A DNA stretch of 64,000 nt from Planktosalinus sp963975935. GTDB lineage: Bacteria > Bacteroidota > Bacteroidia > Flavobacteriales > Flavobacteriaceae. Position 1 is the stretch's first letter. Every line of letters starts with the position of its first letter. The DNA is taken from positions 27,745 to 91,744 of the forward strand of contig CAXBIQ010000013.1 of assembly GCA_963975935.1 (NCBI GenBank). Direction: 5' to 3'. A program made the translations under genes and the position numbers. The notes under the pieces were generated by a model that saw only the letters and a list, made by a program, of their open reading frames with translations, had not been told where the DNA came from and did no database searches. Shown here piece by piece: positions 53,918-62,379 of the stretch.

Positions 53918-54256
53918 ATGACTACAGAAAAAACAAACAGACAAAAAGAAAAAGAATTGCAGGGTTATGATTCTGATTTAACAGAAGATGAGAAAGAAAT
54001 GCTGCATGATGAAAATATCCACAAATCAGGGGGTGATGATATGCAATTGCGCAATATGGACAAACTGGATGAGGAAGGTGTTGATTTTGAAGGTAAAGAC
54101 CTTGACGTTCCCGGAAGGAGCAATGCAAATAAAAATGCTGATGACAACCTTCTGACGGACGAGGAAAATGATTTGTACAGTCAGGGTGGAAACCACACAG
54201 ACCTTGAAAAGGATCAGAGTACCTTGGAAGATAAACAAAACACTTCGAAAAAATAG
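53918..54256 (+). CDS. Acidic, probably disordered protein of unknown function
   Basis: The 112-aa protein is almost entirely polar (Asp, Glu, Lys, Asn), with segments such as GYDSDLTEDEKEMLHDENIH and DDNLLTDEENDLYSQGGNHT. It has no Cys, signal peptide or hydrophobic core, so it is probably disordered, as in hydrophilin-type stress proteins. It lies 51 bases after the PNPOx-like gene and 23 before the permease. Confidence 0.7.
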   Translation: MTTEKTNRQKEKELQGYDSDLTEDEKEMLHDENIHKSGGDDMQLRNMDKLDEEGVDFEGKDLDVPGRSNANKNADDNLLTDEENDLYSQGGNHTDLEKDQSTLEDKQNTSKK

Positions 54257-54279
54257 CTCATTAAAAACAGAACGTCATA

Positions 54280-55509
54280 TTGAAAGAAAACAAACTCAAA
54301 AAGACACTGGGTTTTTGGGATGTACTCATGTTTGGTGTTGGAGGAATTGTGTGGGCAGGGATATATGCCATCATTGGCGAAGCTGCTGCTCTTAGTGGAA
54401 ATATGTTGTGGTTAAGTTTTATTCTTGCTGCATTTGTGGCATTACTCACAGGTTTATCATATGCAGAGTTTGTGAGTCGATTTCCTGACGCCGGCGGTAG
54501 TTTTGAATACATTAAGCAGGCTATGGGCATGAAAACTGCAACAATTATGTCTGTATTTATGGCATTTACGGGTATTGTGGCAGCTGCTGCGATAGCGATC
54601 AGTTTTGCAGATTATCTTGGTCGGTTGACTAATATTCCCTCAGGGCTTATTGTTGCCGGAATCATATTTTTAATGGCGGTATTCAATGCCATAGGATCAA
54701 AGTTGAGTTCTTATTTTAATTCCATCACCACAATAATTACATTACTGGGGCTGGGTTTTGTAATTGTTGTAGCTCTTCCTAATTTTGGAAATGTAGAGTT
54801 TTTGGAAAAAACTGAGGCAGGATGGCACGGTATCTTCGCCGGGAGTGCTTTAATATTTTTCAGTTATATTGGTTTTGAAGACCTCGTGAAAATGGCTGAA
54901 GAAACCAAAAACGCCAAAAAAAATATGCCAAGAACCATAATCTCAAGCAGTATTATTGTGCTTATTGTCTATGTTTTAATTGCCATTAGCGCTTTAGGTA
55001 CCCTGGACTGGAAAACATTGGCAAATGCCGAAGGTCCTCTGGCAGCGGTTATTGAATCAGAAATGGGTTCAATAGGCGCAAACTTGTTAATTGTTGTCGC
55101 TTTGTTTGCTACCAGCAAAACCATTTTAACCAATATACTTGGAACTTCCCGTTTGCTCTTTGACGTTGCCCGTGACAGTAAAACTGACTGGATGAAAAAA
55201 CTAACCACTCTTTCCGGTCCAGGCAATGCTCCTTTGTACGCAATAGGCTTAATTACCTTGGTATCCATAATTTTTGGAGTGATGGGTAACTTGAAAGTAG
55301 TAGCAAGTATTAGTAATATTTTTATTTTTATAGTATTTGGAATGGTTAACATTGCACTCTTAAAATTAAGACATAAAAAGAAGGCGAGGAAGGAAGAGAA
55401 ACCCCCGTTTCGTGTGCCTCTGAACGTAAAAAACATTCCTGTTCCCACGGTTCTTGCTTTATTGTCAATTCTCATGTTTTTTGGATACAGTATATACAAT
55501 ATATTGTAA
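54280..55509 (+). CDS. APC-family amino acid permease
   Basis: The 409-aa transporter starts at TTG and has about 12 helices. The APC signature GFWDVLMFGVGGIVWAGIYA covers helix 1, and FFSYIGFEDLVKMAEETKNA covers helix 6 and the following loop. The length is a little short of the usual 430-480 aa. Substrate is likely an amino acid but cannot be specified. It follows the acidic protein by 23 bases. Confidence 0.9.
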   Translation: MKENKLKKTLGFWDVLMFGVGGIVWAGIYAIIGEAAALSGNMLWLSFILAAFVALLTGLSYAEFVSRFPDAGGSFEYIKQAMGMKTATIMSVFMAFTGIVAAAAIAISFADYLGRLTNIPSGLIVAGIIFLMAVFNAIGSKLSSYFNSITTIITLLGLGFVIVVALPNFGNVEFLEKTEAGWHGIFAGSALIFFSYIGFEDLVKMAEETKNAKKNMPRTIISSSIIVLIVYVLIAISALGTLDWKTLANAEGPLAAVIESEMGSIGANLLIVVALFATSKTILTNILGTSRLLFDVARDSKTDWMKKLTTLSGPGNAPLYAIGLITLVSIIFGVMGNLKVVASISNIFIFIVFGMVNIALLKLRHKKKARKEEKPPFRVPLNVKNIPVPTVLALLSILMFFGYSIYNIL

Positions 55510-55537
55510 TGCTTTAAGCTGAAGTATTCACTGTTGA

Positions 55538-56422
55538 TTAAGCACTTTCAGGAACAGCCACAGCGATTTTCTTTTTGAGTACAGTAATATCCAGTTTGGT
55601 GATTTCTCCCATATATTCACCGTCAACTTGAAAGGGAACCGGTGATTTGCATATAATTTCAGCATTATTGGTTGAAATGACTTCAGCAAAATCAGGATCA
55701 AGATTATTATTTTCAGTAAGGGTCTTTATAATATCTATTATATTAAGATTTTTGAAGATAATTATTTCAAAGAAACCGTCATCCATTTTGCCGTCAGGGT
55801 TTACAGTAGCACCGGTGCCATATTTCATGGCATTGGCAATAGCAAGTACGGCACCTTCTTTTGTTTGGGTCATTCCATTTGCTTTGATTTCAAAAGTAAA
55901 AGGATAGTCAGTGTTCAGAAGTGTGGGGATTGATTTTAAAGCATAACCAATTTTTCCCCTGATACTGCCTTCTTCAAAATTCTTAATCAGTTCTGCATTG
56001 ACTCCAAAATCAGCAATGTGAATGCATATGTCGTCATTCATTCTTAAGACATCGAGGTTTATAATGTTTTCAGAAAGGGCAACCTTTAATTGTTCCTCTG
56101 TGGTATTGGGGATGTTTAAATTGAGTGCAAGCCCGTTTGCCGAACCTTCAGGAAAAATACCCAACGGGATGTTATAATCCATCAGGATCCCTGCCATCAT
56201 TTGTATGGTACCGTCACCACCGGCAACAAAAATGCGGTCAAAGGAATGTTGCTTTATTAAAACTGTAATCGCGTGGTCATCATACTTCCCGACAGTTTTA
56301 TATGTTACAAGTCGTATGTCTTGACTTTTAATGAATTGTTCCACAAAACCAAGCAATTCTTCTTTATCAGTGTTTCCTGCTTTGGGATTGATTACAAATA
56401 AAATCTCGCGAATAGTATTCAT
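55538..56422 (-). CDS. Diacylglycerol-kinase-family lipid kinase
   Basis: From ATG 56422 the 294-aa protein shows the DAGK catalytic domain: REILFVINPKAGNTDKEEL, RIFVAGGDGTIQMMAGILM and IPLGIFPEGSANGLALNLN. In the last, the usual GT-x-N is a GSAN. The C-terminal half has the beta-sandwich with PVPFQVDGEYMGEITKLDIT. The protein should phosphorylate a lipid such as diacylglycerol. The TTG six codons upstream is a less likely start. It is divergent from the App1-like gene. Confidence 0.92.
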   Translation of the reverse strand: MNTIREILFVINPKAGNTDKEELLGFVEQFIKSQDIRLVTYKTVGKYDDHAITVLIKQHSFDRIFVAGGDGTIQMMAGILMDYNIPLGIFPEGSANGLALNLNIPNTTEEQLKVALSENIINLDVLRMNDDICIHIADFGVNAELIKNFEEGSIRGKIGYALKSIPTLLNTDYPFTFEIKANGMTQTKEGAVLAIANAMKYGTGATVNPDGKMDDGFFEIIIFKNLNIIDIIKTLTENNNLDPDFAEVISTNNAEIICKSPVPFQVDGEYMGEITKLDITVLKKKIAVAVPESA

Positions 56423-56476
56423 TGCTCTGGTATATGTCAATAAAATTAAATAAATTGATGCAATTAAAAACCCTTT

Positions 56477-57445
56477 ATGGCAAAATTAGATTTAAAACTT
56501 TATCGCGGCTATGCAAATGACCATCACCTGGTGGTCTTTGGGCATGCTTTTAAATCCTGGGCGCCAGATAAATATGAACTCGACAGAAGGGGAATCAAAC
56601 ACGCCTTTTCCGTGATCCATAAATTCAGGATTAGTCCCATCAAAAATCAGGAAGTCACCCTTCGGTTCAAAGGGGTCAACCTTACCACAAAAACCTTTGA
56701 TGACGGCTATTTTCGGTTTGATATCCCTTTTTATGAATCCCTGGAAAGTGGTTGGCATCCTTATGAAGTTATCTTTAAAGTAGGGGAGGTGGGCATCGTT
56801 GCAAAAGGGGAAGTACTCAAGCCTTTTAAAAGCAAGTTTGGGATTATTTCTGATATTGATGACACCTTTCTGGTTTCCCACAGCAATAGCTTTTTCAAGA
56901 AATTATACATTATGCTATTCAAAAACATAAACAAGAGAAAAGTTTTTGAAGATGTAACAGACCATTACCGTGCTTTGAGCCTCTATGGACAGGAAGATGA
57001 CACGTCTTTTAATTCCTTTTTCTATGTTTCCAGCAGCGAGTGGAACCTCTATGATTTTATCATTGAGTTTACTCAAATGCACGCCTTGCCCAAAGCCGTC
57101 ATCAAGCTTAAAAAGATAAAAACCGGCATTCGTGACTTTCTGTCCACGGGCCGGGGCAGCCACGATCATAAGTTTGAGAAGATCAAAGACATTATTTCCT
57201 TTTACCCTGACCTGCAATATGTGCTGCTGGGTGATGACTCACAACACGATGTTTATATCTATGAAAAGATTTGCAAAATGTATAAACTCAATATCAAGGC
57301 GGTTTACATCAGGCAAACGGGAAGGAACCAAAAATCTAAAATTACCAAAACCCTTGAAAACATAAAAAGTCTCAATGTTGCGGTATGTTACTTTAAAACC
57401 AGTGATATTGCCATCAGGCACTCACGGGAGATTGGGGTTATATAA
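56477..57445 (+). CDS. App1-like phosphatase (DUF2183)
   Basis: The 322-aa protein has a beta-rich N-terminal part (KLYRGYANDHHLVVFGHAFK) and a HAD-type App1/DUF2183 domain with FGIISDIDDTFLVSHSNSFF (nucleophile DIDDT near 130), YVSSSEWNLYDFIIEF and YVLLGDDSQHDVYIYEKICK. App1 of yeast is a phosphatidate phosphatase; a similar lipid role here would fit with the divergent lipid kinase gene. The substrate is not shown by sequence. Confidence 0.88.
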   Translation: MAKLDLKLYRGYANDHHLVVFGHAFKSWAPDKYELDRRGIKHAFSVIHKFRISPIKNQEVTLRFKGVNLTTKTFDDGYFRFDIPFYESLESGWHPYEVIFKVGEVGIVAKGEVLKPFKSKFGIISDIDDTFLVSHSNSFFKKLYIMLFKNINKRKVFEDVTDHYRALSLYGQEDDTSFNSFFYVSSSEWNLYDFIIEFTQMHALPKAVIKLKKIKTGIRDFLSTGRGSHDHKFEKIKDIISFYPDLQYVLLGDDSQHDVYIYEKICKMYKLNIKAVYIRQTGRNQKSKITKTLENIKSLNVAVCYFKTSDIAIRHSREIGVI

Positions 57446-57521
57446 TTCATTTTGATATCTGAAATGTGGGTATTAAAGAGTTAAAACCTTTTAGTGTGTG
57501 ATCTGAACGTCTTTAGTGGTC

Positions 57522-57998
57522 TTAAAACCCTTCCTCTTCTAACCGCAACCTGAAATCATACTGCAAGTCCTCATGCAGGGTTTCAATCTTTTTATGAACC
57601 AAAGCAAGCTGCCTTTCAAGAATGTTCTGCAGGGTTTTATCCCATTTAATGGAGGGAACTATGTTTTTTACCTGCACACAAAAGTAGAGGAGAAGCTCCA
57701 CTTCGGTTTCTTTTTTTAGCGAATAGCGAATGAACTTCTTCAGGTTCTTCAGGATCTTGCGAATGCCTTTGCGCATCCAGTAGTAGTTTTTGGTGTTGAT
57801 GGCTTCCAGTTGTGCATCCACTTCACGCTTCACACTTTCGACATACCCGCTTTCGTCCTGCGACTCAAACAGCAGGTAGGTGAGGAGCTCCTTGTTTTCT
57901 TTTTTGAACTTCGCCAGGCGAAGGCACAGCTCCAGCAACTCATCTGTCGAGCGGTACTGCAGTTCTTTTTTGAGTTGGGTGACAGTAGCGGTTTTCAT
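57522..57998 (-). CDS. Helical protein of unknown function
   Basis: From ATG 57998 the 158-aa protein is Lys/Glu/Leu rich and probably all-helical (STDELLELCLRLAKFKKENK, KGIRKILKNLKKFIRYSLKK). No signal peptide or known motif was found. The upstream TTG is less likely to be the start. It is a lone leftward gene between App1-like and DUF3667 genes. Confidence 0.75.
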   Translation of the reverse strand: MKTATVTQLKKELQYRSTDELLELCLRLAKFKKENKELLTYLLFESQDESGYVESVKREVDAQLEAINTKNYYWMRKGIRKILKNLKKFIRYSLKKETEVELLLYFCVQVKNIVPSIKWDKTLQNILERQLALVHKKIETLHEDLQYDFRLRLEEEGF

Positions 57999-58101
57999 AG
58001 GCGGGGTGCAAATCAATTATTTAAGCTACTCATATACAGAGTTTGCTTCATTTTTATATATTTGATAAAGATAGCCAAATTCAGAAAACCCTCTACCCTG
58101 T

Positions 58102-58890
58102 ATGGAATGTAAAAACTGTTCAGCCGTTTTAGAGCCGCAAAGGGATTACTGTCCCAACTGCGGTGCAAAAGTAATCCACAACCGCCTCACGATCAAAAAC
58201 TTGTTCCAGCACTATACCGAGACCTTCTTTAGCTACGACAACACCTTTCTGAAAACCATCATTTACTTGATCAAAGACCCCAAAGACGTCATTGATTGCT
58301 ATGTGCAGGGCGTGCGAAAAAAATACCTTGCCCCCTTGGCCTTTTTTGCCATTGCACTCACCATTTCGGGGCTTTACTTTTTTATCCTGAAACAGTATTT
58401 TCCCAACTTTTTTGATATAACCACAAGCGGGTTTATTGCAGATGAAAAGCAAGCAGAAGCCACCCGCAAACTCACCCAGAAAGCAATCGAGTACAATGCC
58501 CTGTTCAACTTTATCATCATCCCGGTCGTGGCATTAGTTTCCCGTGTGGTGTTCTGGAAACAACGGTATAATTATACCGAGCACTTAGTTATCTATTTTT
58601 ATACCATGTCGCTGTTTTCCATGTTTTCGTCAGTAGTGAATTTGCTGGTGTTGAGTTTCTTCCCCATTGACTTTTTGACCATAGGCGGCTTTGTGTATAT
58701 CTTTTTATTTGTCTACCACGGCTATGTCCTCAAACAGGTGTTTACACTTTCATACAAACAGTTGCTCATTAAGACACTGATTTTCCTGCCACTGGGCTTT
58801 GTGGTTTATCTTGGGTTTTCGATTTTCTTTATGATTATTGCTTTTCTAACGGGGATTGTTGACTTTCAGGATTTTAAACCACAGCCTTAA
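58102..58890 (+). CDS. DUF3667 zinc-ribbon membrane protein
   Basis: The 262-aa protein starts with a zinc ribbon, CKNCSAVLEPQRDYCPNCGA, then an amphipathic region (NLFQHYTETFFSYDNTFLKT). About five membrane helices follow (for example YLAPLAFFAIALTISGLYFF). This is the DUF3667 pattern common in Bacteroidota; the function is unknown. Its stop overlaps the end of the convergent DUF4174 gene by four bases. Confidence 0.88.
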   Translation: MECKNCSAVLEPQRDYCPNCGAKVIHNRLTIKNLFQHYTETFFSYDNTFLKTIIYLIKDPKDVIDCYVQGVRKKYLAPLAFFAIALTISGLYFFILKQYFPNFFDITTSGFIADEKQAEATRKLTQKAIEYNALFNFIIIPVVALVSRVVFWKQRYNYTEHLVIYFYTMSLFSMFSSVVNLLVLSFFPIDFLTIGGFVYIFLFVYHGYVLKQVFTLSYKQLLIKTLIFLPLGFVVYLGFSIFFMIIAFLTGIVDFQDFKPQP

Positions 58891-59330
58891 TTTTTACCCT
58901 TATTCCTGTTCCGCATCTCAGATTGCCGCATCGGCATCCCATCAATGGTTACAAACAATTCCAAGGCAGTAGTAAAGCTATACTTCCGGATTTTCGGTTG
59001 CCCGTCCAACCCAATGAGCAACACTTCCGGTTCACCACTTCTTTTGTTATAGGTCTTATACAGATCACCCCCCGGTTTCCAGGAAGTTTCCGGGGCGTTC
59101 AACAAGCGATAGGCTTCAGGAGTGGCGAGATAGACTTTGAGTTTGCGTTCGGTTAGGCCCTGTTGATGGGCGTTGAGTTCCTGTATTTGCCGTTTAAATT
59201 CAGCATCAGTATGGTCTTTAGTCATCACGATCAACACACGGTCTTCCCATTGATGGGACGCAATTTCCTGTGCTGCAAGGGGAAGCCCCGCAATCAATAA
59301 TACTAAAAAATAAAGGAGAGATGTGTTCAT
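58887..59330 (-). CDS. DUF4174 secreted protein
   Basis: The 147-aa protein has a signal peptide (LLYFLVLLIAGLPLAAQ) and a DUF4174 domain: WEDRVLIVMTKDHTDAEFKR, LKVYLATPEAYRLLNAP, VLLIGLDGQPKIRKYSF and the C-terminal TIDGMPMRQSEMRNR. The domain has a thioredoxin-like outline without a CxxC. The function is unknown. Confidence 0.88.
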   Translation of the reverse strand: MNTSLLYFLVLLIAGLPLAAQEIASHQWEDRVLIVMTKDHTDAEFKRQIQELNAHQQGLTERKLKVYLATPEAYRLLNAPETSWKPGGDLYKTYNKRSGEPEVLLIGLDGQPKIRKYSFTTALELFVTIDGMPMRQSEMRNRNKGKN

Positions 59331-59549
59331 AGGGTCAAGATATTAAAAGGTTGCACATGATTTGACTGAGGTGTAGTTATTTTCATAAAATTCATTTTAA
59401 TCCGCATCAAATACCATTCCGATAAAGCTTCTCTTAAAGAAGTATTAAAATGCCCTTCATTTATCCTAAAGTATTAATAATTGTGGCATTAGCGGTAGCA
59501 TATGTAGATTTTAAGCATGATATTTACTAAAACAGCTGATAACTGCTAA

Positions 59550-60569
59550 ATGCAAACACTAACAAAAACACATATTCAAACTCAAAAGTACCCAACCGAT
59601 ATCCTCGCAACTATCGGCAACACGCCTTTGGTGCGCCTCAGCCGTATTGAAAAGCAGTATCACTTCCCCCTTTTTGCCAAAATGGAGAGCTTTAACCCCG
59701 GCGGGAGTATCAAAGACCGCACGGCTATCAATATGCTCTCACGGGCGCTGGAAAGCGGTTCCATCAAACCGGGAGATACCATTATCGAGTCGAGTTCGGG
59801 CAATATGGCCCTCGGGCTGGCACAGGCATGCAAGTATTATAACCTTAAACTCATCGTTGTCGTCGATCCCAAAGTCAATTCCCATACAGAAAAACTCCTG
59901 CAAGCTTATGGCACCCAACTGGTCAAAGTGACCTCACCGCAAGAGGAGGGGGGCTTTCTGGAGAGCCGCATCCAAAAAGTACAGGAGCTTTTAAAGCAAC
60001 ATCCTCACAGCCACTGGCTCAACCAGTATGAAAACGATGCCAACCCGCAAACGCACTATCAAACCATGAGTGAGATTGCCGATGCTCTTGACCAAAAGGT
60101 GGACTATCTCTTCATCAGCACCAGTACCTGCGGCACCCTGATGGGCTGTGCCAGGTATGTCTATGAAAACCGTCTGCCCACAAAAATCATTGCCGTTGAT
60201 GCCTTGGGAAGCGTCACCTTTGGGGAACATGAGGCCAAACGCCTCATCCCGGGCCATGGCTCCGGCAAGGCGTCCCATTTTCTGGATGAGGGCTTTATTC
60301 ACGATGTGATGCATATTACAGATGAAGCATGCATCACCGGCTGCTGGAACTTACTGGAACAGGAAGCCATCCTTTGCGGCGGCTCTTCCGGTGCGGTGCT
60401 TTCTGCCATCGAGCAGTATGCACCCTTTATTCCCGAAGGAGCAAACTGTGTTGCCATCCTGTGTGACCGGGGCGAACGCTACCTGCAAACGGTCTATAAC
60501 AAAGCGTGGATCAGAAAACACTTTCCCTCTTTTCGCTTTCCCAAAGGGGAAATAAACAAAAAAAGGTAA
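59550..60569 (+). CDS. sbnA: SbnA-like PLP synthase (N-(2-amino-2-carboxyethyl)-L-glutamate synthase)
   Basis: This 339-aa fold-type II PLP enzyme belongs to the cysteine synthase superfamily. It has the PLP Lys in FNPGGSIKDRTAINM, the phosphate-binding ESSSGNMALGLAQACK and ISTSTCGTLMGCARYVYENR, and the C-terminal GGSSGAVLSAI. The SNMA-type loop and length match SbnA, which condenses O-phosphoserine and glutamate on the way to 2,3-diaminopropionate, a siderophore building block, rather than CysK. It heads a GC-richer three-gene operon whose partners (FAD/NAD(P)-binding protein and Y4yA-like decarboxylase) support the siderophore assignment. No strong Fur box was seen in its own 219-base upstream gap. 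Confidence 0.85.
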   Translation: MQTLTKTHIQTQKYPTDILATIGNTPLVRLSRIEKQYHFPLFAKMESFNPGGSIKDRTAINMLSRALESGSIKPGDTIIESSSGNMALGLAQACKYYNLKLIVVVDPKVNSHTEKLLQAYGTQLVKVTSPQEEGGFLESRIQKVQELLKQHPHSHWLNQYENDANPQTHYQTMSEIADALDQKVDYLFISTSTCGTLMGCARYVYENRLPTKIIAVDALGSVTFGEHEAKRLIPGHGSGKASHFLDEGFIHDVMHITDEACITGCWNLLEQEAILCGGSSGAVLSAIEQYAPFIPEGANCVAILCDRGERYLQTVYNKAWIRKHFPSFRFPKGEINKKR

Positions 60570-60576
60570 CAGAAAG

Positions 60577-62379
60577 ATGATGCATCCCCTTCCATTCAAA
60601 ATAGCAATTGTAGGTCTGGGGCCCAAGGGCCTGTATGGTTTTGAGCGCATCCTTGCACAATTAAAAGCACATCCCGTTAAGGACACCGTGGAAATTCACC
60701 TGTTCAACAAAACCCGTTTTATGGGCTCCGGCGACGTCTACCGCAGCGATCAGCCGGACTATTTGCTGATGAATTTCTCTAATGCGCACATCAATATGTG
60801 GCCTCAAGAAGCCCCGCCACCGGTGGTAAAGTACCCTGTGCGCTTTTCAGAATACCTGGCAGCTGCCCAACAATCCACTCCCGCTGCGGTAGACCCCTTG
60901 TATGCTTCCCGCACAACGGTGGGAGAATATCTGGAAAAGGGCTTTGAAGATTTGTGCCAAAACCTTCCTGACAACGTCCAACTGCACCGGCATATCGCCG
61001 AAGTATGCTCCATCGACAAGCAGGGGGAGCAGTATACGCTTGGCTTTCACCGGCAGGGGGAAACCCTTACACTTGACGGAATTCATAACATCCTCATCAC
61101 CACCGGGCACCAGCGCCACATAAGCCCGGTACTGACCCCTGATAATTTTATACCCTTCCTTTATCCTGTGAACGAAACCCTCAAAGAAATCACCCATAAA
61201 GATACCGTCGCGGTAAAAGGGTTGGGCCTCACCTTTATCGATGCTGCACTCGCCCTTACCCAGGGCAGGGGCGGAACCTTTGCAGAAACAGAGGACGGTC
61301 ACTACAACTACACTCCTTCGGGCAACGAACCGAAGCATATTTATCCCTATTCCACCTCCGGATGGCCAATGCTGCCCAAGTATAATTTTGACACAATAGG
61401 TAATGAACCTGAACTTTATATAGAAAACCTTAAACACATACAAAATAAGAGGTTAAGTTTTACAAATACCATACTTCCGCTGTTGTGTAAGGATATGGAA
61501 TATGCTTATTACAACACCTTGTTTGCCCATGAAAAACAAGTGCTTGCACACAGCACCCACTATGAAAAGGTACAAGCCCAAATAACCGCCTTTCATAAAA
61601 AGCACCCTGAACACCCCGCCTTTTCATTGGAAACCCTGCTGAACCCAGAGTTCGACCCTAAAAAATCCACCCATCAGAACGTGCTGGACTACCTTGCCGC
61701 CTTTACAGCAGAAGATGACCGCGACATTGTGCACGAGGCTCAACTGCGTGCCGCAGCGGTATGGAGGCGGGTGAGCCCTGTCTTTAACGAACTTTATTCC
61801 TTTGGCGGACTCAAAGCAGATGCCCATCAGGAGTTTGACCGGTATTATTTCGGAAAACTCAACCGCATTGCTTACGGGCCACCGCCCGAAAACCTGAAAA
61901 AGATTCTTGCCCTTGCAAAGGCAGGTATCGTTGATTTCCGCTTTGCCAAAAACCCCAAGATAAAGCACCATGATACCGGTATCATCCTGAGTAACGGCAG
62001 TTTTATAAGCGTTTGTGACGTCCTGATTGATGCCCGAATCCCTAAAAACGAAATCAAAAAGGAAAGCTCGGGCCTCTTTTGCAGTTTGTGTAAGAACAAG
62101 CTGGCACGCCCCTTTGTAAACGGTTTCAGGCTTATGGGCTATGCCCCTGGGATTCTTGAGATAGACCGCAACGGCAACCTGATCAACAAACAGGGAGCCC
62201 CTGAAAACATAACCCTTTATGGCACACCCACAGAAGGCCTGGTTCATGACAATGACACCTTGTCCCGCACCCGCAACAACTTTGCAGGGCCCTGGGCAGC
62301 AGCCGTAATCAAACAATTAACCAATAGAACACATGAAAGCAACAACCAAACTACCGCCCCTGTCACCGGTTATCAGTGA
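60577..62379 (+). CDS. FAD/NAD(P)-binding protein (NAD_binding_9 type) of the siderophore-like operon
   Basis: The 600-aa protein begins MMHPLPFKIAIVGLGPKGLY, a dinucleotide-binding start of the type seen in NAD_binding_9 proteins. YLLMNFSNAHINMWPQEAPP, GLGLTFIDAALALTQGRGG and the C-terminal FRLMGYAPGILEIDRNGNLI follow. The fold is that of large flavoprotein oxidoreductases related to amino acid hydroxylases and dehydrogenases. It takes the place where sbnB would be in a staphyloferrin B-type locus, so it may release diaminopropionate from the SbnA product (inference). It starts 7 bases after sbnA and its 3' end overlaps the next gene by 47 bases. Confidence 0.8.
   Translation: MMHPLPFKIAIVGLGPKGLYGFERILAQLKAHPVKDTVEIHLFNKTRFMGSGDVYRSDQPDYLLMNFSNAHINMWPQEAPPPVVKYPVRFSEYLAAAQQSTPAAVDPLYASRTTVGEYLEKGFEDLCQNLPDNVQLHRHIAEVCSIDKQGEQYTLGFHRQGETLTLDGIHNILITTGHQRHISPVLTPDNFIPFLYPVNETLKEITHKDTVAVKGLGLTFIDAALALTQGRGGTFAETEDGHYNYTPSGNEPKHIYPYSTSGWPMLPKYNFDTIGNEPELYIENLKHIQNKRLSFTNTILPLLCKDMEYAYYNTLFAHEKQVLAHSTHYEKVQAQITAFHKKHPEHPAFSLETLLNPEFDPKKSTHQNVLDYLAAFTAEDDRDIVHEAQLRAAAVWRRVSPVFNELYSFGGLKADAHQEFDRYYFGKLNRIAYGPPPENLKKILALAKAGIVDFRFAKNPKIKHHDTGIILSNGSFISVCDVLIDARIPKNEIKKESSGLFCSLCKNKLARPFVNGFRLMGYAPGILEIDRNGNLINKQGAPENITLYGTPTEGLVHDNDTLSRTRNNFAGPWAAAVIKQLTNRTHESNNQTTAPVTGYQ

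Noticed and set aside
54969..55499. 176-codon minus-strand open frame
   Set aside because: It is antisense to the APC permease, and its sequence is the usual mirror of membrane-helix codons.
59331..59549. Possible Fur box upstream of sbnA
   Set aside because: The AT-rich stretches (for example AAGTATTAATAATTGTGGC) match the consensus only poorly compared with the site at 63976.
60847..61443. 198-codon minus-strand open frame
   Set aside because: It lies wholly inside the 600-aa flavoprotein gene, has no recognisable motif, and is explained by the high GC at codon third positions.
61624..62316. 230-codon minus-strand open frame
   Set aside because: It is a shadow of the flavoprotein gene with low-quality composition (Cys, Val and Gly rich) and no domain.
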